A stretch of DNA of 64,000 nt from Methylovorus glucosotrophus (GTDB lineage: Bacteria > Pseudomonadota > Gammaproteobacteria > Burkholderiales > Methylophilaceae): positions 1,488,001 through 1,552,000 of the forward strand of contig NZ_VMSE01000001.1 of assembly GCF_009858335.1 (NCBI RefSeq). Reading direction: 5' to 3'. How positions within the stretch are numbered: the first letter of the stretch is position 1; every line of letters starts with the position of its first letter. Positions 46,078-55,945 of the stretch are shown here, piece after piece. Both the position numbers and the translations under genes were made by a program. The notes under the pieces are model-generated. The model was not told the origin of the DNA. It ran no database searches and was given only the letters and a program-made list of their open reading frames with translations.

Positions 46078-46289
46078 CGTTGATGCCAGCTTATTTGCAT
46101 AGTTACAAACGGGGTTGGAATCGGAAAAATTCGGGTAAATCCCGGTGCGGTCGGGATTCATGTTTTTCATCATTGGCTTAGCTTTTGTTTTGCTTGATCA
46201 CCACATCGGCATGCCAAAGTTTTTTAGGTCATTTCGCTAAAAGTCGTTGACAGGCGCGGCTTCGGTCATTAATATGGCGCAACTTTTTC

Positions 46290-46365
<76 letters not shown>

Positions 46366-46455
46366 GTCTTCACTGACCGGGTTACGAAAAGTAAAAAAAT
46401 GCTTAATTTAGAAGTTTGAATTAATGCAAAAGTAGTGTAGAATACTGCCTCTCTT

Positions 46456-46531
46456 GTCCCCATCGTCTAGAGGCCTAGGACACCTCCCTTTCACGGAGGC
46501 GACCGGGGTTCGAATCCCCGTGGGGACGCCA
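46456..46531 (+). tRNA. tRNA-Glu (TTC)
   Basis: 76 nt with acceptor GTCCCCA/TGGGGAC, anticodon loop CTTTCAC holding TTC, T-arm GGGGTTCGAATCCCC and encoded CCA. It follows tRNA-Ala by 90 bases and probably shares its transcript, which ends at the terminator at 46586. Confidence 0.96.
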
Positions 46532-46585
46532 ATAAAGCGTCCACTGGTTAGCTGAATAAGTTGGCCGGTAGATTCAAAAAAGACA

Positions 46586-46620
46586 GAGCCTCAAGTTGAA
46601 AAACTTGGGGCTTTTTCTTT
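46586..46620 (+). terminator. Terminator of the tRNA transcript
   Basis: AGCCTCAAGTT-GAA-AAACTTGGGGCT followed by TTTTTCTTT. Confidence 0.8.
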
Positions 46621-46769
46621 TTGATGAACGAAGCCAGCACATCGTCTTAAATACGATGAGTGACAAATTCTTGTTTCAAACGCCTTCACTAGTACTAAGG
46701 TACTATATACCCGCCAGTTCCCCGCCATTAGAATGCGCCCATAACTTAAATAATCCGGGGAAATTCATC

Positions 46770-47693
46770 ATGTTTAAGAAAACAACTCAGGCCGTTTTGG
46801 CAGTCGCATTCATGACGCTTGCTGCATCGGCAAATGCTGCAGTTGATTTGGGGGTTGCGGGGAAATTCAACGCGTTCGTATTTTCCACATTCAACAGCCA
46901 ATATAGTGATACTGAAGGCGCAGTAGCGGTCGGTGGAAACACAACCGTCAACGGTTACAGTGTTAACGCCAACAACAAGCCATATAACGGCTACTCTCTG
47001 GTTGTCGGTGGCAATCTCAACTACACCAACGGCTCCATTAATAATGGCAATGCCTATGTGGCTGGCACCAGCACAACCTCCAGCCTGGGTGGCGGTGCAA
47101 CGATCAGTGGCGGCACGGCTCCTTTTTCATTCTCGGATGAAAAGACCGAGTTGATCGCCCTGTCCTCTTCGCTTTCAAAGCTGAGTGCCAACGGTTCGGC
47201 AACTTATCAATATGGCGGCGTCACCTTTACTGGCGATGGCACCAGCGCTGTGCAAGTATTTAATGTGAGCGGTGCTGATCTGTATTCCGTGAACTATTCC
47301 AACTTTGCCCAACTGGCATCCAACCAGACCATCATCGTCAATGTAAGCGGTGATGTGGCTGGTTTCCAGGGTGGTACGCCAAATGGCTTCAGCAACTACA
47401 ATGTGCTGTTCAACTTCTATGAAGCCACGACACTGAATTTCAACAATGTCGGCGTGTATGGCTCCATCCTGGCGCCATATGCAACAGTGCAAGGTGGTGG
47501 TGGCCAGATCAACGGCAACGTGATCGTGAATGCCTGGAATTCCAACATTCAGATCAACGCCAACCATTACTTCACTGGTGCAGATATTACGATTCCAGTA
47601 TCGGCAGTTCCTGAGCCACAAAGCTACATGATGCTGTTTGCAGGTCTGGGCCTGATCGGCTTCATGGCGACAAGACGTCGTTACTACGTTTAA
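46770..47693 (+). CDS. Choice-of-anchor A domain protein with PEP-CTERM sorting signal
   Basis: A 307-residue exported protein: signal peptide (A-V-L-A-V-A-F-M-T-L-A-A-S-A-N-A), a beta-rich region with G-G-N-T-T-V-N-G-Y, L-V-V-G-G-N-L-N-Y and G-S-I-L-A-P-Y-A-T-V-Q motifs (choice-of-anchor A family), and the C-terminal V-P-E-P-Q-S-Y followed by a membrane helix and R-R-R-Y-Y-V. The PEP motif is recognised by exosortase for surface or matrix delivery. I took the ATG at 46770; the open frame upstream is non-coding. Terminator at 47726. Confidence 0.9.
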   Translation: MFKKTTQAVLAVAFMTLAASANAAVDLGVAGKFNAFVFSTFNSQYSDTEGAVAVGGNTTVNGYSVNANNKPYNGYSLVVGGNLNYTNGSINNGNAYVAGTSTTSSLGGGATISGGTAPFSFSDEKTELIALSSSLSKLSANGSATYQYGGVTFTGDGTSAVQVFNVSGADLYSVNYSNFAQLASNQTIIVNVSGDVAGFQGGTPNGFSNYNVLFNFYEATTLNFNNVGVYGSILAPYATVQGGGGQINGNVIVNAWNSNIQINANHYFTGADITIPVSAVPEPQSYMMLFAGLGLIGFMATRRRYYV

Positions 47694-47725
47694 CTGGCAT
47701 ATACAGTAAAACCAGTTCAGTAAAC

Positions 47726-47757
47726 AAAAAGCCCCGCATTTGCGGGGCTTTTTGTTT
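47726..47757. terminator. Bidirectional terminator
   Basis: AAAAAGCCCCGC-ATTT-GCGGGGCTTTTTG lies between the PEP-CTERM gene and the convergent chemoreceptor gene. Confidence 0.88.
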
Positions 47758-47792
47758 TGCGGGCAAAGTCCTGTTGATACGCCTGAACCTCG

Positions 47793-50700
47793 TTAGAACG
47801 TCTGCCAGTCATCGCCATCCGTATTGGTGGCTGCCAGTACCGGCTTGCGGCTGACCAGCGCCTGCACGGGCGGCTTGCGCGTCGCATTCATCTTGCTGAC
47901 GGTAGCAAGGCGAACCGCACTGCCAGATGCGGATTGTTCGAGCTTGAATACGCTGACAGCTGACTTCAGCTCATCTGCCTGCATCATGAGTGACTCGGCA
48001 GCCGCAGCCGCTTCTTCTACCAGCGCTGCGTTTTGCTGGGTGACTTCATCCATCTGCGTCACTGCCTTGTTGACCTGGGCAATACCTTCGCTCTGCTCTG
48101 AAGAGGCTTCGGCAATTTCGCTCATGATATCGCTGACGCGCTTTACCGAGCTGACCAGCTCGCTCATGGTAGTGCCGGCATGCTCCACCAGCTGGGTACC
48201 GGCCATGGTTTTATCCACCGAATCCGTAATCAGCTCCTTGATCTCCTTGGCTGCCGAAGCAGAGCGCTGTGCCAGCGTACGAACTTCGCCAGCCACCACG
48301 GCAAAGCCTCTGCCCTGCTCGCCTGCACGTGCTGCTTCCACAGCGGCATTGAGTGCCAGGATGTTGGTCTGGAATGCGATGCCATCGATGACAGTAATAA
48401 TGGCCTCGATCTTGTGGGCGCTTTCATTGATCGATGCCATGGTCTTGACGACATCGGCTACCACCGCGCCGCCTTTGACCGCGACGCCGGATGCGGCCGT
48501 GGCCAGCGTATTGGCATGCATGGCGTTATCGGCATTCTGCTTCACGGTCGCCGCCAGCTGTTCCATGCTGGATGCGGTTTCTTCCAGGGAGGCGGCCTGC
48601 TCTTCGGTGCGCTGCGAAAGGTCGACGTTGCCTTGGGCGATTTCCTTCGCCGCGGTGTTGATCGCCTCGGTGGCTTCTTTTACCGTGACAATAGGCGTGA
48701 CAATCATTTCCAGCGTGGCATTCACGCCTTGTACAATTTTGCGGAAGTCCCCGGAATGCTGGTTGGCATCTGCCCGCACCGTCACTTGGCCCTGACGCGC
48801 CGCATCCGCCAGCATGTCGGCATCTTTCACCAGATTGTTGATGGCGAGCACACAGGTGTTGATATTGTCTTTCAGGATGGCAAAGTCGCCTGCGTACTGT
48901 TCAATAATCACCGGAGGAATGTCCCCTTGGGCAATACGGGCCACATAATCTGCGGCGACATTCAGGGGGCCAATCACATTGTCCAGAGTATCGTTGATGC
49001 CTTCGATCACCTTGCGATAATCGCCCTGATGCTGGCTGACATCGGCGCGGACAGACAGCTTGCCGTCCGCAGCCGCGTTGGCCAGCATGCTGGCATCGCG
49101 CACCAGCCCCTTCACTGCATCAATACAATCATTCAGATTGTTCTTGATGACATTGAAATCTCCTTCATAAGCATCGGTAATCTTGGGTGGAAACTGCCCC
49201 TTGGCCAGATGGTCGACATAGGTCGCCGCGACATTGAGTGGCGTAATCACGGCATCCAGCGTGGCATTAAAGCCTTCCACCACCCGGCGAAACTCGCCCT
49301 GGTAACGCTCCAGATCGCCGCGAACCGACAGTTGTCCGGCAACGGCGGCACGTTCAAGATGCCCCGCTTCGCTCACCAGATTCTGAATGGCCTCGATACA
49401 GGTATTGAGGTTGTGCTTGATCTTGTTGAAATCACCGTTGTAACTGTCCGTAATAAGCGGCGGAATATCGCCATGCGAGATCCGATCTACATAATTGGCC
49501 GCCACATTCAACGGCGTGATCACGGCATCCAGTGTGGCATTGACGCCTTCGACCACCTTGCGGAAATCCCCCTGGTGCTGCTGGCCATCCGCACGGGTTG
49601 CCAGCGCCCCTTCAATCGCAGCCTGCGACAGCATGGTCGTGTCACTGATCAAGCGCTTGATGGAATCGGACATCCCCTGCATGGCAGTCATCAGTTGACC
49701 GGTCTCATCGCGGGTTTTTACCGACATCACGGCTGAGGTGTCGCCTTGGGATAGCTTGCGTGCGGCATCCGCAGCATGCCGGATGGGCCGGGAAATCGTA
49801 CCCGCCGCAAACCACAAGAACAGAATGCCTGCCAACGCCACCCCGACACCGACAGCTACCTGCAGTATGGTGCTATGCGTGGCGCGTGAGGACAGCTCCT
49901 GATCCAGCGCATGTGCCTTGGCCATCACCACCGCCGTTGGCACTTTGATCATCACGGCCCACGGTTTGCCGGTGCGGCCCAGGTTAATCGGGGCAAATGC
50001 CAGCATCTGGCCGCTCTTGTCGTTGACACTGACATTGGCAGCGCCAGACTGGATATTCGCTAACTGCTCAGCCGCGCCATCACCCACCAGCGTGTTGAAC
50101 GCCTGGCCAACCAGGCCAGGGTTTTCGCTCTCGCCAACGATCAAGCCCATGTTACTGACAATCGCGACTTCGCCTTTGCCTTCAAACAGCTGCTTGTCAG
50201 CCTCCTCCGCCAGCTTCTGCACAAATGCCAGGTTGTAATCGGTTCCGGCGACGCCGTAAAACTTGCCGCGCAGGCTGATGGGCACAGAAAGAGTGGTCAG
50301 CCATACCTGCTTGCCCTGCACGATATAAGGGAAAGGGTCGAGCACGCTTTCGGTTCCGGTGTCATGCGGGCCAATATACCAGCCCCCTTTCATGACGCCG
50401 TTCGGGTGCTTGTCCAGCGTGTCGTACTCCACGAGCGGCTGCACGGCAATATTGCCTTTGGCATCGCGGTTCCAATACGGTGTAAAACGGCCTGTGATCG
50501 AATTATTGCCATTCTTGCCGGTGCGGTGCTGAGCATCCTGTCCATCCAGCGCGTCAGGCTCCCAACAGGAATAGGTGCCGTTAAAGTCAGGATTGTTTTT
50601 CAACACACTCAGCAAAATAGCGTTGATTTGATCGCGGCCCAGCGGCAGGTTTTCGGCCGTGTCTTTTGATAGCACAAAGGTATGTGCCATGGTGCGTGCC

Positions 50701-50936
50701 GCATCCAGCGCCACATCAAATTTGGCCTGAATTTTGCCAGCTTCGGCCCCCGCGAGGTTTTTCAGGCTCTCCCGGGTATTCTGGTCAACCAGGCCAGAGA
50801 CTTGCTCTGACACGACTTGCTGGTTGTTCTTTGAAGAAATGAAGCCGAAGGTCACCAGGATGGCGGCACTTGCCAGCAATGAAATACCAGCAACAACGGC
50901 TATTTTCGTTTGTATGGATTTGAAATTTAACAGCAT
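47793..50936 (-). CDS. Methyl-accepting chemotaxis protein with dCache-type sensor and poly-HAMP-like repeats
   Basis: A 1047-residue receptor from the ATG at 50936. It has a membrane helix, a large periplasmic sensor of dCache type (about residues 40-350), a second membrane helix, one HAMP domain, then four repeats of about 92 residues (each with [21 protein letters not shown] and P-L-N-V-A-A-x-Y-V elements). The coiled-coil signalling tip ([21 protein letters not shown]) is intact. The last residues D-D-W-Q-T-F resemble the CheR-binding pentapeptide. It is a full chemoreceptor with an unusually long cytoplasmic signal-conversion part; the ligand is unknown. Confidence 0.9.
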   Translation of the reverse strand: MLLNFKSIQTKIAVVAGISLLASAAILVTFGFISSKNNQQVVSEQVSGLVDQNTRESLKNLAGAEAGKIQAKFDVALDAARTMAHTFVLSKDTAENLPLGRDQINAILLSVLKNNPDFNGTYSCWEPDALDGQDAQHRTGKNGNNSITGRFTPYWNRDAKGNIAVQPLVEYDTLDKHPNGVMKGGWYIGPHDTGTESVLDPFPYIVQGKQVWLTTLSVPISLRGKFYGVAGTDYNLAFVQKLAEEADKQLFEGKGEVAIVSNMGLIVGESENPGLVGQAFNTLVGDGAAEQLANIQSGAANVSVNDKSGQMLAFAPINLGRTGKPWAVMIKVPTAVVMAKAHALDQELSSRATHSTILQVAVGVGVALAGILFLWFAAGTISRPIRHAADAARKLSQGDTSAVMSVKTRDETGQLMTAMQGMSDSIKRLISDTTMLSQAAIEGALATRADGQQHQGDFRKVVEGVNATLDAVITPLNVAANYVDRISHGDIPPLITDSYNGDFNKIKHNLNTCIEAIQNLVSEAGHLERAAVAGQLSVRGDLERYQGEFRRVVEGFNATLDAVITPLNVAATYVDHLAKGQFPPKITDAYEGDFNVIKNNLNDCIDAVKGLVRDASMLANAAADGKLSVRADVSQHQGDYRKVIEGINDTLDNVIGPLNVAADYVARIAQGDIPPVIIEQYAGDFAILKDNINTCVLAINNLVKDADMLADAARQGQVTVRADANQHSGDFRKIVQGVNATLEMIVTPIVTVKEATEAINTAAKEIAQGNVDLSQRTEEQAASLEETASSMEQLAATVKQNADNAMHANTLATAASGVAVKGGAVVADVVKTMASINESAHKIEAIITVIDGIAFQTNILALNAAVEAARAGEQGRGFAVVAGEVRTLAQRSASAAKEIKELITDSVDKTMAGTQLVEHAGTTMSELVSSVKRVSDIMSEIAEASSEQSEGIAQVNKAVTQMDEVTQQNAALVEEAAAAAESLMMQADELKSAVSVFKLEQSASGSAVRLATVSKMNATRKPPVQALVSRKPVLAATNTDGDDWQTF

Positions 50937-51143
50937 GTGAGCTCTCCCCTCGACCGGTGTCCGGACGGACGCCTTCTTGGGATAGCGCAAGACACATGCC
51001 ACGCCACACAAAAATAAATTACATCATTTAATCAAAAACTTAATTTTAAATTGTTCCAGACCCCTGCCTTCGGTACCAATGCCGGGGTGTACCGTATCGC
51101 AACAGGTGTTCCATTGCTCTACACTATTGACCTGCCTCATTGA

Positions 51144-52316
51144 TCAGCGCGTGAGCGATAAGCCCAGACGTATTTGCGTGTCGTTATTGTGGTTGTAACC
51201 AAGCAAGGTTTCGCCGTAGCCAGAAAACACCTGCAAGTGGATGAACGCACCTGTGCGGTTGAATATCTTGTCGCTAATGGGATAGGTCACATCCACTTGC
51301 CCCGTGCTGTATCCGGCGGTGCCCTGGCGATAGAGGCCATTCAGCATCAAGCCATCTTCACGGCCATAGCGTACCTGCCAGTCCACATAACCGCGATAGC
51401 GCTGTATGTCCGAGTTGCCGTCTTCCTTGTCGAGATATTGGTAGATTTTGGGCATAAAACTCAGGCTGCGCCCACTCGGCATGGCCCAATGCCAGGCTGG
51501 GCGCACAAAGGCGGTGTTGATGGAGCGCGAATCCACTCCGCCCTGCCCGTTTGACTCGTGCTCGACGCCACCACGCCAGTCATCCGGCATCAGGCCGCGG
51601 CCACTGCCACCCCATTCGTAGAACAGGCTGGGGCGATACGAGGTATCCCGGAACGGACTGGACTTCTCGCCTATATCCCAGATGGTGGTCTGGGTGTAGC
51701 CAAAATACAGATTGGTCAGGAAGGGCGCAAAATCAGCCACTGCGCCATCCGGGGCGAAAGGACGATATTTGAAGCTGATCTGGAAACGGGCATCTTCACC
51801 GCGCTCATCATTGGAGCCCAGCAGGAAGTAGATGGGATCATTCGCCGTGAGCGCAGGCTCCTCACCTGGCTTGGCAATGACCAGTTTAGGCGGGGCATCG
51901 GCCGCTGCAGGCTGGTTTGCCTGTGACGCACTGACCACCTGCATGGGCGGGCTGCTGTCGCCATCGGCTGCTACCAGCAGAATACGATTGGAAGACGCGT
52001 TAACCAGGTCAGCACGCACAACGCCTTTGTATGACGAGCGCACTAGCCCTGCATATTGTCGCCGCGCGCTGGTGCTGTTGGCGGCAGGCTGCAGCGTCAG
52101 GTCCACGGTTTCACTGATGCCGCTTCCTGAAAGTTTCAGTTGCAAGGTTTGCGGCCAGTCGGCCTGGTTGTCAGGCTTGACCACATCCAGCGTCAGAGTC
52201 TGGCCCGTGGTCAGTGATTCTCCCTGGCTAGCGAGTATCCAGGTGTCCGCAGCCAATGCTGGCTGAGTGAATGCCAGCGCCAAAGCTAGCGCCAGCGGGT
52301 AAGGTAATCTTGTCAT
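51144..52316 (-). CDS. pldA: Outer-membrane phospholipase A (PldA-like)
   Basis: A 390-residue protein with a signal peptide (L-A-L-A-L-A-L-A-F-T-Q-P-A-L-A), an extended N-terminal domain of about 150 residues and a 12-strand beta-barrel with the active-site residues His and Ser in V-E-H-E-S-N-G-Q and S-R-S-I-N, ending in a C-terminal strand. It hydrolyses membrane phospholipids when the outer membrane is disturbed. The N-terminal extension is longer than in E. coli PldA. Confidence 0.9.
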   Translation of the reverse strand: MTRLPYPLALALALAFTQPALAADTWILASQGESLTTGQTLTLDVVKPDNQADWPQTLQLKLSGSGISETVDLTLQPAANSTSARRQYAGLVRSSYKGVVRADLVNASSNRILLVAADGDSSPPMQVVSASQANQPAAADAPPKLVIAKPGEEPALTANDPIYFLLGSNDERGEDARFQISFKYRPFAPDGAVADFAPFLTNLYFGYTQTTIWDIGEKSSPFRDTSYRPSLFYEWGGSGRGLMPDDWRGGVEHESNGQGGVDSRSINTAFVRPAWHWAMPSGRSLSFMPKIYQYLDKEDGNSDIQRYRGYVDWQVRYGREDGLMLNGLYRQGTAGYSTGQVDVTYPISDKIFNRTGAFIHLQVFSGYGETLLGYNHNNDTQIRLGLSLTR

Positions 52317-52377
52317 GCAGGCCTTCCTTATTGTTGTCGTTGTTAATGCGGGCAGCAGTCACAAGGAGGCCTGGCGT

Positions 52378-54183
52378 TTATTTGCCTAATGCATATACCA
52401 GCACACTATCACCTTGTTTGTACCCGAAAATTGCGTTGCCGCCCGCGGCTACCGCAATGTATTGAATGCCATCGATTTCATAACTGATGGCGGGTGCGTT
52501 TACGCCTGCATCCGCCTTTGCCTGCCATAGCAGCCTACCATTGGAGGAGTCATAGGCGGCAAAGTTTCCATTACCTTCGCCGGTAAATACCAGCCCGCCT
52601 GCAGTGGCCAGCACGCCGCCCACCAAGGGCTGGGCGGTTTTGTGTTGCCAGGTGATCTTGCCATCGGCCAGGTTGATGGCAGATAGCAGCCCCCAGCGCG
52701 GCTCTTCGGCCGGTTCGGATGAGGTGTAGCGCAACAGTTTGCCGTCGGCGTCGACCGATTCATGCAGGGTATACGTGATAGGGGCGTGTATGGCGGCGAC
52801 ATAGACCTGCCCGGCTGCCGCATCCAGTGCGACGGGTGACCAGTTGGCGCCCCCCAGAATGCCCGGGTAAAGCGTGGTGCCCTCTTTGCTGGCTTTATGG
52901 AACAGGTTTTTCTGTGGCACAAAGGCGTCCGACTTGAACAGCAAACGCCCCGTCGCCCGGTCATGGGCATAAAACCAGCCAGTTTTGCTGGCCTGACCAA
53001 CCGCGGGAATGGTTTTGCCATCATGCTGCCAGTCAAACAGGACTGGCGGGCTGGCAAGATCGTAGCCCCAGAGGTCATGCGGTACCTGCTGGTAATGCCA
53101 GCGCAGCTTGCCAGTCTCAATATCCAGCGCCACCAGGGACACGGTGTATAGGTTATCGCCAGGCCGTTCAATATCATTCATCTGGGGCGATGGGTTGCCC
53201 GTACCAAAATAAAGCAGTCCCAAGTCGGTATCCAGTGCTGGCGTGCTCCAGGCGGAACCGCCACCATAGCGCCAGGCATCGGGATGCTGCCTGACCTGGG
53301 CTTTTTCCGTCGCCACATCGCGATCCAGCGTGATGCCATCGGCGGTCCTGACGGTAAATTTCCCCAGCCACTGTTCCGGTGAAATCGTATCAAACTGCCA
53401 TACGCGTTTGCCGCTATCGACATCAAATGCCGCAATAAACCCCGGCCTGCCATAGCGCCCGGCCAAGCCAATTACCGCACCCAGCGGCGCATCTTCCCGT
53501 GGATTATCGATATGCAAACCGTAACCAACACCGGTAATGCCGACCAGCACCTTGCCCTTGTACACAATAGGCGCCATGGCGATGCCGATACCGGTGCCAC
53601 CTGACACCTTGGCACGGCTGTTGGGGTCTTTGCTATCCAGAGATGCCTGGCCTTCGGTTTCCACTGCCTGGTCTACGGCATCAATATCCCACACCAGTTT
53701 GCCGGTCCTGGCATCCAGCGCGATCAGGCGCGCATCCACCGTGCCCATGAATACCTTGCCATAAGCCACCGCCACGCCACGGTTAGCCGGGCCACAGCAC
53801 ATTTTCCACTCCGGGCGGCGCTGGTGCTCATAGCGCCAGAGCTCCTTGCCCGTGCGCGCATCCAATGCCACCACATGGTTGTAAGGAAGCGAAAGGTACA
53901 TCACGCCATTCGCCACGATAGGCGTAGTTTGAAAGCTGCCTGTCACGCCGGTCTTGAAGCGCCAGGCTTCAGCAAGCTGATTCACGTTCTGGCGATTGAT
54001 GATGGTGGAAGGCGCAAAGCGCTGATTGCTGTAATCGCGACCGAAGCTTGGCCACTCGGCTTTTTGTGGGTGATGAATGTGCTCGCTGTCGCTATCGGCT
54101 TGTGCGGTAGGCATAGCCAGCTGCATGCATAGAAAAATCATTGAAACTAGTTGTGCAGGAAGGCTTTTGCCTGTTGTTCTCAT
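52378..54183 (-). CDS. PQQ-dependent dehydrogenase (quinoprotein)
   Basis: A 601-residue periplasmic beta-propeller with a signal peptide (L-V-S-M-I-F-L-C-M-Q-L-A-M) and W-motifs of the eight-bladed family (A-L-D-A-R-T-G-K-E-L-W, A-A-F-D-V-D-S-G-K-R-V-W). The vicinal disulfide cysteines are in K-M-C-C-G. In the segment that carries the catalytic aspartate in methanol and glucose dehydrogenases (W-D-x-x), the sequence is H-D-L-W-G-Y-D, so the first aspartate is glycine and only the second is kept. Cofactor binding is likely; the substrate is unknown. The ATG at 54183 has an AGAGGTGG ribosome site. Confidence 0.87.
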   Translation of the reverse strand: MRTTGKSLPAQLVSMIFLCMQLAMPTAQADSDSEHIHHPQKAEWPSFGRDYSNQRFAPSTIINRQNVNQLAEAWRFKTGVTGSFQTTPIVANGVMYLSLPYNHVVALDARTGKELWRYEHQRRPEWKMCCGPANRGVAVAYGKVFMGTVDARLIALDARTGKLVWDIDAVDQAVETEGQASLDSKDPNSRAKVSGGTGIGIAMAPIVYKGKVLVGITGVGYGLHIDNPREDAPLGAVIGLAGRYGRPGFIAAFDVDSGKRVWQFDTISPEQWLGKFTVRTADGITLDRDVATEKAQVRQHPDAWRYGGGSAWSTPALDTDLGLLYFGTGNPSPQMNDIERPGDNLYTVSLVALDIETGKLRWHYQQVPHDLWGYDLASPPVLFDWQHDGKTIPAVGQASKTGWFYAHDRATGRLLFKSDAFVPQKNLFHKASKEGTTLYPGILGGANWSPVALDAAAGQVYVAAIHAPITYTLHESVDADGKLLRYTSSEPAEEPRWGLLSAINLADGKITWQHKTAQPLVGGVLATAGGLVFTGEGNGNFAAYDSSNGRLLWQAKADAGVNAPAISYEIDGIQYIAVAAGGNAIFGYKQGDSVLVYALGK

Positions 54184-54278
54184 ATCCACCTCTTGATTAA
54201 AGCCGGGAGTGTTTCTAGCATGAGCCGGAGTATAAAGACTTATCAAATGCCATACCACTAACCAGACTAATAAGCACA

Positions 54279-54842
54279 ATGGCCACCTCCCCTCCCTCTC
54301 CCGCCGAACTTTCATTGCTGCTTGCCAGAACATCGCAGGGTGATCGGCATGCCTTCAGCAAACTCTACGACGCAACTTCGGCGAAACTATTCGGGCTTGC
54401 CGTACGTATATTGACCAGACGCGATCTGGCGGAGGAGGCCTTGCAGGATGCATTTGTCAGTATCTGGCACCACGCCGGCAGTTTTAATGAAGACAAAGCC
54501 TCGGCCATGACCTGGATGACTACTATCGTGCGCAACCGCTGCCTGGATCTGTTGCGAGCCATGCCGCATGAGCACGGACTGGGGGAGGATCAGGATTTTG
54601 ACCAATGGGCATCGGAAGATCTCAGTCCCATCGAGCAGGCTATTTCAGGCCAGGAAGCCCATGTGCTGCTGAACTGCATGAAAGCCCTGGCACCCCTTCA
54701 GCGCCAGGCGATTGCCATGAGTTATTTCCATGGTCTGGCACATGAACAACTGGCCCAGCAATTGATTCAGCCACTAGGCACGATCAAGACCTGGATACGC
54801 CGGGGATTGCAGTCTCTGAAAAACTGCATTGCGAAGGCCTGA
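54279..54842 (+). CDS. ECF sigma factor
   Basis: This 187-residue protein has region 2 (R-D-L-A-E-E-A-L-Q-D-A-F-V-S-I-W, then M-T-W-M-T-T-I-V-R-N-R-C-L-D) and region 4 (A-L-A-P-L-Q-R-Q-A-I-A-M-S-Y-F-H-G-L-A-H-E-Q-L-A, then L-G-T-I-K-T-W-I-R-R-G). It directs RNA polymerase to stress promoters. The anti-sigma gene follows after 4 bases. It is divergent from the PQQ dehydrogenase. The targets are unknown. Confidence 0.93.
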   Translation: MATSPPSPAELSLLLARTSQGDRHAFSKLYDATSAKLFGLAVRILTRRDLAEEALQDAFVSIWHHAGSFNEDKASAMTWMTTIVRNRCLDLLRAMPHEHGLGEDQDFDQWASEDLSPIEQAISGQEAHVLLNCMKALAPLQRQAIAMSYFHGLAHEQLAQQLIQPLGTIKTWIRRGLQSLKNCIAKA

Positions 54843-54846
54843 GAAT

Positions 54847-55548
54847 ATGAACTACGACAACGACAACCTGAAAGACATGCTGTCAGCAGAATATGTGCTG
54901 GGCACCCTGCGAGGCAGAGCGCGGCGACGCTTTCTCCGGCTGGTGGAAACCCGGCCTGAATGGCAGGCAGCCATCGACTGGTGGCGTCACAGACTGAATT
55001 TGCTGGCGGACATGGTGCCTGCCATCGCACCGCGCAAGGAGGTATGGCAGCACATCGAGATCCGCCTGTATGGACAACGCCTGCGCTCTGCACTTAACTG
55101 GTGGCGCGGTCTGGCCTTGGCTGCCAGCGGTTTTGTCGTGGTGCTGGCCGTGTTCATGGTGCTGCAAGCCCAGCAGCCTGCCGGTGTGACATCGCCCGCT
55201 CCGACCAATGTCGCGGTGCTGACCGATAATAATGCCAAGGCCGGGTGGATGCTCAGCCTGACCCGAAGCGCCGATGGCAAAGCCGAGATGCACGCGGCAG
55301 CCTTGCCATCACTCCAGGCCATCCCTGATAAATCCTTCGAACTCTGGATATTGCCAGCGGATAAATCTGCCCCGGTTTCGCTAGGCATTTTGCCGCAGCA
55401 AGGCAAAGGCAGCATGCCGATCCCCCCAACGCTGCTTGCTGCGCTTGATACGGGCGGTCTGGCTGTCACTCTTGAACCGCAGGGCGGCTCGCCATCAGGT
55501 TCGCCTACCGGCCCAGTGCTCTACCAAGGCAAGCTCGCTCAAATTTAA
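54847..55548 (+). CDS. Membrane-bound anti-sigma factor (RskA-like)
   Basis: A 233-residue protein with an N-terminal anti-sigma domain (A-E-Y-V-L-G-T-L-R-G-R-A-R-R-R-F), one membrane helix (L-A-A-S-G-F-V-V-V-L-A-V-F-M-V) and a periplasmic RskA-type C-terminal domain (S-F-E-L-W-I-L-P, G-L-A-V-T-L-E-P-Q-G-G-S). It lacks the zinc H-x3-C-x2-C motif. It would hold the ECF sigma factor inactive until an envelope signal. The start is the ATG at 54847 next to the sigma stop. Confidence 0.9.
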   Translation: MNYDNDNLKDMLSAEYVLGTLRGRARRRFLRLVETRPEWQAAIDWWRHRLNLLADMVPAIAPRKEVWQHIEIRLYGQRLRSALNWWRGLALAASGFVVVLAVFMVLQAQQPAGVTSPAPTNVAVLTDNNAKAGWMLSLTRSADGKAEMHAAALPSLQAIPDKSFELWILPADKSAPVSLGILPQQGKGSMPIPPTLLAALDTGGLAVTLEPQGGSPSGSPTGPVLYQGKLAQI

Positions 55549-55794
55549 CAGGCAGTTCAGCAAGCCTCCGCAAACCGCCAAGCCAGGCTTTCTAACTCAG
55601 CGTCTGCTGTATCAGCTTGTGCAGCCAGAGTTTATGCACTTCGTGGCAGCGGCACTCTGGTGTGGCTATGCCTGTCCACGTTGCGCTGGAATCAATTCGC
55701 CTGCTTGTACATTTTCTTGAATCCAAATTTCAGCTTGCAACGTATATAGCCATATAGCGAATCACAAACAGCTTTGCTGAATTGCATAAGTTAA

Positions 55795-55874
55795 TTTGAA
55801 TAAGTATTGAATAGATATTTTCTGAATAAGTTATTGATGTATAAATAAATTAAACTTTTGAATAAGTATTGAAT
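55795..55874. promoter_or_regulatory. Direct-repeat operators upstream of the MerR/cobalamin regulator
   Basis: Two identical 18-bp copies of TTTGAATAAGTATTGAAT lie at 55795-55812 and 55857-55874, with a third related copy (CTGAATAAGTTATTGATG) at 55822-55839. They are in the AT-rich, otherwise gene-free 397-base gap before the regulator gene. They are likely binding sites of that regulator on its own promoter. Confidence 0.6.
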
Positions 55875-55945
55875 CGAAATATAACAAAAGCATGTGAGAT
55901 GAATCACACGCTATTAAAACAGTGTTTCCTTTTTAGGAGTCAGCC

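Noticed and set aside
48180..49736. A 518-codon plus-strand open frame inside the chemoreceptor gene
   Set aside because: Antisense shadow of the repeated chemoreceptor region; no start signal and no domain.
50937..51143. Possible riboswitch upstream of the chemoreceptor gene
   Set aside because: GC-rich inverted blocks are present but no c-di-GMP aptamer core was recognisable.
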